A stretch of DNA of 54,729 nt from Folioceros fuciformis (taxonomy: Eukaryota > Anthocerotophyta > Anthocerotopsida > Anthocerotales). How positions within the stretch are numbered: the first letter of the stretch is position 1; each line of letters begins with the position of its first letter. Where the stretch lies: positions 1-54,729 of the forward strand of contig JBNGIO010005336.1 of assembly GCA_049999805.1 (NCBI GenBank), given 5' to 3'. Both the position numbers and the translations under genes were made by a program. A model generated the notes under the pieces. The model searched no databases. It was not told the DNA's origin and saw only the letters and a program-made list of their open reading frames with translations. Of this stretch, positions 1 to 8,893 are shown one piece after another.

Positions 1-462
1 ACTAATATTATATACTTAATCTTATTATAACTTTATAATAAATAAAATAAGAAATAAACTTCAAATTTACCTCAAAAAATGGGTTATTTTTACTTTGAAA
101 CTTGTTTCAAAGAAGACCTAACCTGCTTTAAAACTTCTTTTTCAATTTATTAATTCTTAATTGTAGATATAGTATCATTTGGTTGTTGCTCTATACGTAT
201 AACCACAAGTGCATCTTCCACTTGAGCACAACCTAAAATAGGCCTTTCTTGATAATATTCTGCAGAAGAATTTTCAACATTGACAACTTCGTTTTCAGGT
301 GGAGGTTGAACAGAAGCCCATGTATTATTTGCATCTGGAGTAAAAAAAGATAGCAGGCTCTTCCGCTAGATGCGCAAACACAAGCTCCTCTAATGGAAGG
401 GGTTGGTTGCTGGAAGCCAGAGAAGGCGTGCTGGCGGAGGCCCTAGATAGCACATGCGTTTG

Positions 463-690
463 TCACCTCATAATAAACAAATTCTTGTGAAGAGATAGGA
501 GGGGTTAATCATGCTGTTTCAAGTCCTAAATCCCTCATTTAACAAAGAAGCATTTATATTTCTATGTAATCTATATTGAGTCACCTCATAATTAACAAAT
601 ATTTGTGAAGACATAGGAGGGGTTAATCATGTTGTTTCAACTACCAAATCCCTCATTTAACAAAGAAGTATTTATATTTCTATGTAATCT
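463..690. repeat. Two copies of a 110-bp direct repeat
   Basis: 463-572 and 581-690 are near-identical 110-base units separated by 8 bases. Both run from TCACCTCATAA through AGGAGGGGTTAATCATG to TTTCTATGTAATCT, with about eight to ten substitutions. No open frame spans them. They lie inside the AT-rich transposon debris. Confidence 0.9.
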
Positions 691-1073
691 GAACAAAAAT
701 CTTGACGTGCTTGGTTGACTTACTGTTACTCGTCATGATTATCAACATTTTATGTCTCAAAACTAAGTGGATTCAAGTCTGTATCTTACACACTACCACT
801 TGCTCTCTTGCTATAATTTGGAGTGTTTTCAACAATTTCTAATGATTTTCTCTTTTATCATGGATATGCCAAGCTTTTTTATTGCATTGTGAATATCTAT
901 ATTATCCATACTATTTTAGTATAATATATATAATTTTATATTATAAAATCAAAATAATATTTATAGAATTGAACTATAATAATTAGGAATACTTATTTTC
1001 ATAAAATAAGTAGCATATAATATTTATAGGAAAATAATATTTATTCTTACTCCCCTATTAGGGAATACCCAAA

Positions 1074-1310
1074 CCTGTAATGAAAGGTATAACATTTAGA
1101 GAGGTCACATCTAGAGAGCCTGTAACGAAAGGTATAATATTTAGAGAGGTCACATCTAGAGAGNNNNNNNNNNNNNNNNNNNNNNNNNNNNNNNNNNNNN
1201 NNNNNNNNNNNNNNNNNNNNNNNNNNNNNNNNNNNNNNNNNNNNNNNNNNNNNNNNNNNNNNNAGCCTGTAACGAAAGGTATAATATTTAGAGAGGTCAC
1301 ATCTAGAGAG
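1074..1310. repeat. 45-bp tandem repeat array, interrupted by an assembly gap
   Basis: Units at 1074-1118, 1119-1163 and 1266-1310 are 45 bases each. Each starts CCTGTAA and ends GTCACATCTAGAGAG. A run of 100 N (1164-1263) sits inside, so the true copy number is unknown. The last unit runs straight into the presumed transposon terminus at 1319, which makes this a likely subterminal repeat of that element. Confidence 0.9.
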
Positions 1311-1321
1311 GGTCGACTGTA

Positions 1322-2497
1322 TAGTAGTGTGTCCAGAATACGATGGTACAGTAGTGTTGGACACACGGCAAGGCATGGCCTCGTGCAGGGGTCAGGTCCC
1401 ATAATGGCTTCCTCTCGATCTTTCCAAAATTTGTCCCCTTGTCTTAATAACTGAAACGATTCTCTTGCTTATGAATCTTCTGGCTTCCTGAATCCTTGTG
1501 CTCTGTCTCAGGAAATAAGGCAGTGGCGTCTGAGAGCGCACCACGTGTCTCGGCCCACCACACCGATGCGGGCCATGGCTGCTCCAGTTCAGTCCCAAGT
1601 TGGGACTCCCAACTCCTCAGCCCTTATCTTTCAGCCCGCCCTGTTTGCATTGTTGTCTCAGGCTTTATCTGGGAACGGTCTGGGATGCAGTCACGTGCAA
1701 GGGATGTTGGTACTCTGTGAGAGGTCTCTATCCAGCAAGCATAAAGTTCCGCAGCCCGATGTAGTAAGGAGGTGTGACGGCGTGAATTGCTTGCCTTGCG
1801 GAGCCAGGACTACAGGCTTGTGCAGGTTGGTGACTTTAGTGGAGGTGGGTGGCACTTGATTCCTGAGGGCCGTTGCCGTTTCTGTTTACTGCGTGATCAT
1901 CTCGTCATGGAAAGGAATTGCTATTACATCTGTTGATCAATTCAAGGATCATTAGAAGTCTACCAGGACTCAGAATCTCTGTATACGACAAGTCCATCCA
2001 CCATACCCATCTCATCTGCGTGAGAGGGTGGTGACCGCGCCATCCCTGCACGAGACATGATGCAGCTGCGAATCACTTTGAATGAAGCACTCGAGATACC
2101 AGGAAGGTGCATAGCTTGTGCTTATCAAGTCACATGGCCCTAAATGCTCTGAGGACCTTGTTGTATCTGTCACGCTGGATTCGACTTGTCTGAACGTGCC
2201 GAAAGAAACATGTCCATGGATCCCTGTTCGCCGACAGACATGAAGTCCGACTCCTTGGGCCTTCGGAAGCCAGACTCCACTTTGAACCAACACGGGACGC
2301 ATCGGACTCCAGTCCTTATCCTCTGGTTTGGGTGCACAAATTCCGTAATCAGAACGTTTCATATTTTCGCACAACCAGTTGTAGATGTGACGGTCAGTCC
2401 CTTGTCTGACTACGACGCACCCATGTTGAGCTCATCTGCATCCTAACTTCATTGACATATATCTGGCTGGCATCTGAAGCATCAGGGCCTGTAGAAT
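1322..2497. other. Intergenic, no gene recognised
   Basis: Both strands carry only short open frames with no recognisable domain. The part next to 2498 is presumably the 3' untranslated region of the TMEM65-like gene on the minus strand. Confidence 0.6.
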
Positions 2498-4437
2498 TCA
2501 GATATGTTGCAGTGTCTTCCTTTCCTTTCGACGTCCGTGCTGTGTCTGCAATCGTTTGAATGCGACGATCGCTGCCATCGCCAAAACCAATAGTGTCTCA
2601 GCCAGATCCCAATGGCACGACACGCAACGGATCCTAGTCCCCAGATCCGTGGCAGATTCCACGCAGTCAAACGTGAAGGGCCTTCCACACCCTGATCCCA
2701 AGGCCACGCTTGCAGAACACCACCTCAACTCGTGTGACGGACTGGATCCAAGAGGTTTGTCCATCCTGTTGGAGCGTTTGAGTCGATTTGATCGAAGTCG
2801 CTCCATCCTGTGTGAAACAGCCGTCTGACGCGGGCCTGGGGGCGAAGGCTTAGGACCAAGTGCCTTAGCTCCGGAGGCTTTCTCCCCGATGAACACAAGG
2901 GGTATGAGACCGAGAAGGCAGCCCAATGTGATGCCAAGGGAGGACCCAACAGTCTCTGCCCACCATGCCTCTTTGGAGTTCATTTGCAGGGTGGAGACTT
3001 TGAGTTCTGGCATAAGTGGTGTACAGAACCCGTCAATGTACCCAGAGAACGCAGTCCCTAGAAAATCAGAGACTGCGTTCCCTAGTCCTGCGGACTGCAA
3101 TCAAATCAAGAAACAGCACGGTGAGATTCTTTTCTCGGTTCCATCAATCGGTATATGCTCCCAAAACCGTGAAGCCCCCATGCTACAGGAGATTAATGTA
3201 CCGTCAGAGTTGTCAGGCCAAACATGGCACCAAGGCTGTTCTCAATGGCATCCCCGGCTATAATCATTACTGCATTGTCTGCAGCGAACATGAGGATGGT
3301 TCAGAGGCAGCAGAAATCATGGCTGACGCAGACGCATCTCACAGTGAAGCAGTAAACAAAAGTTTGAAATGTTCGAACAGCAGAGGAGATGGAGTTAGTA
3401 CTTGTCCACACCTACAAAACCAAAACCCAGCATCCCTGTAGAGGACGTCGGTTGTAGAGAAAAAACATGTGGTCAGTACACAGAATGCAGAAGTTACCGA
3501 CCCTCCTATACGCTTTGCACAACTCTAGAAGTACGGCAAGAATTTTCTTTGGGAAGGAGACGGATCTTCTGTACCGACTGCAGCTCTGATCCCAAGGTTG
3601 AAAATCTGATAGACCGTCAGTGGCCTGGAGGACAACATCTCCTGTGCCTCTAAATAGTTCGCAAACTCCTCCTTATCAAGCACACCGTCCGCATTTTTGT
3701 CCGCCTCCTTAAACAGCAGGTCAGCCGTGGAATGATCGGAGGCTGCATGCCCAAGAGGACAGTGTCACCCACAAGATTACTTCGCCTGCCCCTTGATCGA
3801 CCCTCAAAAGTTTTCACAAGGAGAGCTTTCAAGTAGTACCACTGGAATACAGAGCACATAGCAGAGCAGCTCTGCCTCGCTGATCGATAGCTGTGACAAG
3901 CTCAGTCGCTGCCTTGATGGCATTGCTGGATTCATCTTCAAGAAGCTTCCGCATGTCGGTCACCACACCTTCGCCCTCGTGTCTGGACGTGCATCGCAAT
4001 CTGCCAGACTGGTGCCATCGTTCCCATCGGCAGCGCTCTAACGTGCTTGGCCTCCTGATCGTGTCTTTCAGATGACTTTGATCAGACTTCACACCGTCCC
4101 TCAGCCTCTCTGCACGATAAGAAGCTCCGCTGGTCCCCGCCCTCCAGATCAGGGGCAGGTCAGCAGCAAGAGCAGCCTCGTCCCAAGGTTTCCAAGTATG
4201 GGGTTTTCCCAATCCGTGCCGGTGGTTGGACGTTGCAGCTGTGGGGAACGTCGACCTCGAGGTGTGGGTGATGCACTGCGCATGATCCTCTTGTCTGAAT
4301 TGAGTCTGGCAACTGAGGCCGAAGGCGCAACTGTCACCTGGGCTTGCGCATCTCAAGGCAGCTAATGATTGACAAGCTTGGGACAGCTCGGAACATGCCC
4401 GCAGGTGGAGACCGGGGTTCATCAGATATTGCGGCAT
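2498..4437 (-). CDS. TMEM65-like mitochondrial membrane protein with EF-hand (5 exons)
   Basis: The exons on the minus strand are 4437-3840, 3742-3575, 3435-3412, 3278-3202 and 3094-2498. Intron phases all close and every intron is GT-AG, giving 487 residues. The N-terminal ~200 residues are low in recognisable structure and may hold a mitochondrial presequence. A canonical EF-hand loop, DKNADGVLDKEE, lies at about residues 214-225. Then comes the TMEM65 core: GFGFVDNAVMIIAGDAIENS, followed by LGNAVSD and GCLLGLIPLVFIGE, which contain the hydrophobic segments. Human TMEM65 is an inner mitochondrial membrane protein tied to mitochondrial calcium handling. A calcium-binding loop in the same chain is therefore suggestive, but the function here is inferred. 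The third exon is only 24 bases. The basic C-terminal ~115 residues after the core are not conserved to my knowledge, and an additional intron there is possible. The start at 4437 is simply the first ATG of the open frame. Confidence 0.85.
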
Positions 4438-5382
4438 TGCTGCTCCAATGTGGGAGTGAAACCATCGTCCAGGCTACAAGGAGTCCTCGATGTCAGGTAC
4501 AGGGTCGCAATCGGACCCGGAACTGCAGGAAGAAGATATGAGAACGTTGGTGGTGCAGACAACAAGGAACACCAAACTCCAGTACAGTGTGGCCAACATC
4601 TTGAGCAGCTGTTGCAGCTATTAGAGCTCTGACGATATCTTCACAAATCGTAAGAGGCAGGAACGTGATCGCTGTCGCACAAGGCGTAGATGCTCACAAA
4701 CGCTACCAGCTTCTGAGACCGAAGATTGTGCATTTAGGGCCCCTTTCCTGGGATGAATGGCGGTTATGGCCGTTGGCATGCCCCCCGCGCGGCTAAACCG
4801 NNNNNNNNNNNNNNNNNNNNNNNNNNNNNNNNNNNNNNNNNNNNNNNNNNNNNNNNNNNNNNNNNNNNNNNNNNNNNNNNNNNNNNNNNNNNNNNNNNNN
4901 CGGCTAAACCGCGCGGCTGCCGCGTTCCCCTGACACTAGAGTTTCCTGGGTCTCCAAGCTTCTTTCTCACATCTCAAATTCCCAGCAAGAAACAGCGCGG
5001 TGTGACGGATTTGCATGTGCACGCTCCCTTTCTTGTAACCTGCACAAGGTGTGGTGATGACCGACATCCAGAATTGCGTTGCAACCAGCAAATGCACATG
5101 CGCTACCCGTAAATCGTTTGTGACTGGTGGTCCTGTGACAGCCCCACGATATTGCACTGATTGCGACCCACGTCTCTAAGATCTGCATACACAGTTGCTG
5201 GTGGCATAATGGACATCATCACGCAACCATTTTGCGCGATGAGCCTGTTCCGGTGAGAACAAATCCAGACTTGTCTGGTGCAGATTAGTTTGGTCTCGCC
5301 TGCACGGTATTCCCGGTTAATGTGAAATGATGGATGCTCAACCCATGACAGCAAGAAGCGGCTACCGAGGTCGGAGCAAGCC
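4438..5382. other. Intergenic between divergent TMEM65-like and Chibby-like genes; contains gap
   Basis: This is the region between the two divergent start codons. It holds a run of 100 N at 4801-4900, flanked on both sides by CGGCTAAACCG. The reading frame of the Chibby-like gene stays open for some codons upstream of 5383 but without another ATG. No other gene is recognisable. Confidence 0.6.
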
Positions 5383-6372
5383 ATGGCGGAGGCTTCCGAT
5401 TTAGGACCCATCAACCTGGTCTTGGACGGGAACCACCTCACCTTTGACGATGGAGTCTGGGAAGCAGGTCAGTCTGCTGGGCTATCATTTTTTTTCACTT
5501 CATGGGTGGAGCAGCGACTATTCCCCCATCCAACAATGGTGCACACTGACGGAAAGAAACCGTAACGGCATTCGCATAGATTATGAAGGAGCCGTTCAAG
5601 AAGGGGCATCAGGGGGGAACCTGGAAAAGGAACTTGTGGAGCTCCGGCGAGAGAAAAAGAGGATGGTGAGCTTCGTTTGTGACGCTCAACTGTGGGACAG
5701 CTAGCTGGAGAGACAGTGACTTGGCAGGAAGGCTGTCTCCAGTCCGTTCGTTGTTATCAGTTGATAAGAGTGGAACCGTGTCTGACAAAAAGCGTTTGTT
5801 GGTACTGTGAGAGAGTGCAGAAAAAAGAACTGGAAAAGTATGCAGCTCAAGTAGCTGAAGTCAAGGAGCTCCGGGAGAAGTGGAATCTGCTGGACTTCAA
5901 GTACCAGCTGCTACTTGACATGGTAGGCCACCACGCATGCTTTCTTCAAATGGCTTGCTTGAAAGTGAGGCAAGGGAGCAGTAAGGGAGAAAAAGGATGT
6001 GGAAAGAACGAGAGGTCATCACCACGATGGTCGGGTTACAACATCATTTTCATGTTTCTCTGTTTGTACAATGGCCTTGTTGGCACCCCTACTAGTCATG
6101 TGTCACTGGTACCCTACACACCGCAAAGTTGTACTGGAAGCCAAGTGGTCCGCACAAACAAGGGTTGCATGAGTGTTTTCCTCTGGCTCTGTCGTGGTCA
6201 ATGCGTAGGTGGATCTGTTATCTCGGATCTGAGTGCATACCTGTTGCGTGTCTGGAACTTGCAGTGGACAATGAGGGTTCTTGACCATGAGGAAGAGGGA
6301 GGAGGAGGAGGGCAAGGGCAAGGGCAAGCACAAAAATCGCGATCAGTTCGGTCATCGGTCACCGGCATCTGA
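5383..6372 (+). CDS. CBY: Chibby-like basal-body protein (4 exons, last one tentative)
   Basis: Proposed exons are 5383-5467, 5580-5665, 5821-5922 and 6265-6372, with phases 1, 0 and 0, giving about 126 residues, which is the size of animal CBY1. Exon 1 encodes INLVLDGNHLTFDDGVWEA, matching the Chibby core (a short N-x-x-G, F-x-x-G-x-W box). Exon 3 encodes a leucine heptad helix ending in KWNLLDFKYQLLLDM, which corresponds to ENNLLRLKVDILLDML in animals. Chibby sits at the distal end of basal bodies and is needed for ciliogenesis. In plants it is expected only where sperm are flagellated. The acceptor of exon 2 (5579, or alternatively 5587) has a weak pyrimidine tract. The final exon, with a Gly/Gln-rich tail, is the least certain. 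The frame stays open right across the last intron, so intron retention would still give a protein. Confidence 0.72.
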
Positions 6373-7684
6373 TGTGATCCTTCTCACACACAAGAAGAGG
6401 TCACGATGCACGTCAGGTATGTTGTACCAGGAACGTATCATCCAGCAGCTTGCAAGGGGCATAGGCGTCCATTTGTCTGCTTCTCACTTGTTAACTGCTG
6501 CGTCTGCACATGGGATCAGACTCACTCACGTCACAGCGGTGCTGCTAGTAGAGAGGTAGATCGTGTAAGGACGACCCCTCCCCGTCAGTAGAGTCTCATC
6601 TAGCGCGTGAAGGCCCCGGGGCCCCCACCTAAAGGTCCAAGAGAGGAGGAAGGTGTTATGGTCGAGGTCAAGCACATCACGTCAAACCCATGAGAGGAGA
6701 AGAGAAAGGGAAAAAAAAGGGTGGACGGTGCACGTCAGGCTCTTCAACATGCCAAGGGTGTCTTCACGTGACCTCCTGACACCGACGCATCGAGATCGGT
6801 ACACAGGAGTTGCAACTTGCGAATTGAGCCCTTGCTTGCTCCTCAAGCATCCATATGCCTATAACTGTCGTCAGCAAGCCTGCATGCTCCTGTTTCCAAC
6901 AACAAAGATCCATCAAGAAAAGCAAGTCGTATGATCTCTCACCAGCCCCGGTCGGCACTGTTCCAAACCTTAAAAAAACAAGAACAAGGTACCCACGTGA
7001 GGAGCAGGAACAGGCGCCATGTGCAATGATATTCCCTGCGCAGCACCGGCCAGTAGCAGCAGCGACAGAGAAAGAATGAGGCAGCAAGTAGGCATGGTGT
7101 AGATCAAGTCAAGGCTCCTGGTGCATCTACCTGCACAGGAAGCGATGGAGGTTCCAAATGCGCAGGCGGATAACAATGTCCCTGTCCGGGCGTCAGCTAG
7201 CTAAGTAAGAGACAGAGAAGAGGAATGTCTTGCGTGCAGGCAGCCTAGAGTCAAGGGACAGCAGCGTCTTGTGTAGGTTTTAGATTACAACAATAGTGGC
7301 TATGGCCTTAGGTAGAGGCAGAAGCTAAGCTGTGGGGTTGGCTCCATGCAGTCCTTCCTTTCTTCCTCACGTATTTTACATCCGGTGGTGACGCCTCCTT
7401 CCGTCCTTCCTTCTTGCCTGCCTTGTCCCCATCTAATGGTGATGCCTCCTTCATGCCTGCAGTCTCCCCTTGCAGAGCAAACATCGAAAAGCAGGGACGG
7501 CAAAGGAAACCCTAGGCCATAATCTCCACAAAAGGCAAGCAAAGCCCTAGCTCCATGGCATCCGATCCGATCCTCTATCCGATCCAATAGCCTCCTCCTC
7601 CGTTCTCCTACAGCTGCGCTGTGCGATGAAGTGAATGGGTAAAGAAACAAGAAGAAGAAGCAGTAGAAAAGGGGAAGAAGAGGA
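6373..7684. other. Intergenic, no gene recognised
   Basis: This lies between the 3' end of the Chibby-like gene and the 3' end of the minus-strand kinase gene. There are only short open frames on both strands and no conserved motif. Confidence 0.6.
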
Positions 7685-8893
7685 TCATGACGATGACGAA
7701 AGGTGCGCCCGGACGAGGGGGACGAGAGACTGGACGACGTCGGTCATGAGAGGGCGGTAATCGGCCTCAGGCTGCACGCACATGGCGGCGATGGCGGCAA
7801 CCTGAATGAGCTCCTTGACGGGGAAGTGGCCGCCGAGGGCAGGGTCCACCATCTCGATGAGCTTGTCGCGGTCGGTGAGACGGGGAAGGGCCCAGGAGAC
7901 GAGCACGCCCTGGCCGGGGGGGCGCTTCATGTCTACAGGGACGCGGCCGGTGATGAGCTCGAGCAGCACGACGCCATAGCTGTAGACGTCGGACTTGGTG
8001 GTGAGATGGCCGGTGAGGGCGTACTCGGGGGCGACGTAGCCCGTAGTGCCAAGGACCCGGGTGGAAACATGGCCTCCAACCTTCTCAGATCCGTGCTTGG
8101 CGAGGCCGAAGTCGGACACCTTGGCATTGAACCTGTCGTCGAGCAAGATGTTGGAGCTCTTGAGATCGCGGTGGATGATGGGAGGGCGCACCAGCTCGTG
8201 CAAGTATTCCAGCCCCCTGGCCGCGTCCAGGGCGATGCGCATGCGCTTGCGCCAGTCCAGCACCTGGGTGGGCCTCACGTAGGCAGAGATGTCCGGGTAG
8301 AGATGCTCCTGAAGGCTGCCGTTGGGCATGAACTCGTAAACGAGGAGGCGGTGATCCTGGTCCGCGCAGTAGCCAATGAGGTCGAGCAGGAAGTGCGAGT
8401 GCAGACGGGAGAGCATATCCACCTCCACCCGGAACTCGTGATCCCCCTGCTTCCCGGCCCAATCCAGCTGCTTGATGGCCGCCACCCTTCCATCCGGGAG
8501 CGTCCCTCTGTACACACAGCCGAAGCCGCCATGCCCCACCACCTTCACCGGGCTGAAGTTGTCCGTGGCCTGCTGCAGCAGGCGGTATGTGAAGACTTGC
8601 GCCTCGGAGGCCAGCCCCCGAGCCAGCCTGGGTGCCACGAGGCTGTACTCCTGGCCCGCCAGCCCCATCCCCATCGCCGGCTTGATGTTGCTGCAGCTGC
8701 CATTCCCCTTGAGCTGCTGCTTGAGCTGCTTGTTGCACAGCCCGCTCCCATTCTGCCGCACCTTCCTCCGGATATAGCAATAGTACCCCAGCGCCACGCA
8801 AGACGACACCACGGCCACCAGCGCAATTGCGATGATCACCACCAGCGCAATGCTGCAATGCAAGAAGGAGAGAAAATGATTAAAGCACGACAT
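7685..8893 (-). CDS. Receptor-like protein kinase (RLK/Pelle family), 3' exon(s)
   Basis: The 402-codon frame holds one transmembrane segment (about residues 14-40), a basic juxtamembrane stretch, and a complete kinase domain. Visible landmarks are the glycine loop GHGGFGCVYRG (120-130), the ATP lysine in AAIK (141), HRDLKSSN with catalytic Asp (241-248), DFG (261-263) and GTTGYVAPEYA in the activation segment. It is an RD kinase with all catalytic residues and should be active at the plasma membrane. The C-terminus ends soon after subdomain XI. The start is doubtful. A strong acceptor (pyrimidine tract, then TTGCAG) ends at 8853, just before the membrane segment. The ATG at 8893 may therefore be intronic, with an upstream exon supplying a signal peptide and a short ectodomain. 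A signal-peptide-like frame exists at 9405-9070, but I could not join it. GC content here is high. Confidence 0.85.
   Translation of the reverse strand: MSCFNHFLSFLHCSIALVVIIAIALVAVVSSCVALGYYCYIRRKVRQNGSGLCNKQLKQQLKGNGSCSNIKPAMGMGLAGQEYSLVAPRLARGLASEAQVFTYRLLQQATDNFSPVKVVGHGGFGCVYRGTLPDGRVAAIKQLDWAGKQGDHEFRVEVDMLSRLHSHFLLDLIGYCADQDHRLLVYEFMPNGSLQEHLYPDISAYVRPTQVLDWRKRMRIALDAARGLEYLHELVRPPIIHRDLKSSNILLDDRFNAKVSDFGLAKHGSEKVGGHVSTRVLGTTGYVAPEYALTGHLTTKSDVYSYGVVLLELITGRVPVDMKRPPGQGVLVSWALPRLTDRDKLIEMVDPALGGHFPVKELIQVAAIAAMCVQPEADYRPLMTDVVQSLVPLVRAHLSSSS

Larger units (their letters stand above)
150..1319 (-). mobile_element. Putative pogo/Tigger-type DNA transposon remnant
   Basis: Read on the minus strand, 1319 starts with CAGTCGACCCTCTCTAG, preceded by a TA dinucleotide (1320-1321). 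This is the usual look of a Tc1/mariner-pogo terminal repeat inserted at TA. About 1 kb further along the same strand, 337 to 150 reads as a short open frame after a good acceptor (polypyrimidine tract, then CAG). It ends in a peptide with the pattern DAL..IR.EQQP shortly before a stop, resembling the C-terminal tail of CENP-B/Tigger-like transposases as I remember them. No DDE catalytic core is readable in the AT-rich part, and no matching terminal repeat was found on the left, so the copy is truncated or rotted. The assignment rests on the terminus plus one short peptide. An unrelated element is possible. Confidence 0.4.

Noticed and set aside
1074-1310. CRISPR-like array
   Set aside because: The repeats are contiguous with no spacers, in a plant nuclear genome. 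This is a transposon-type tandem array.
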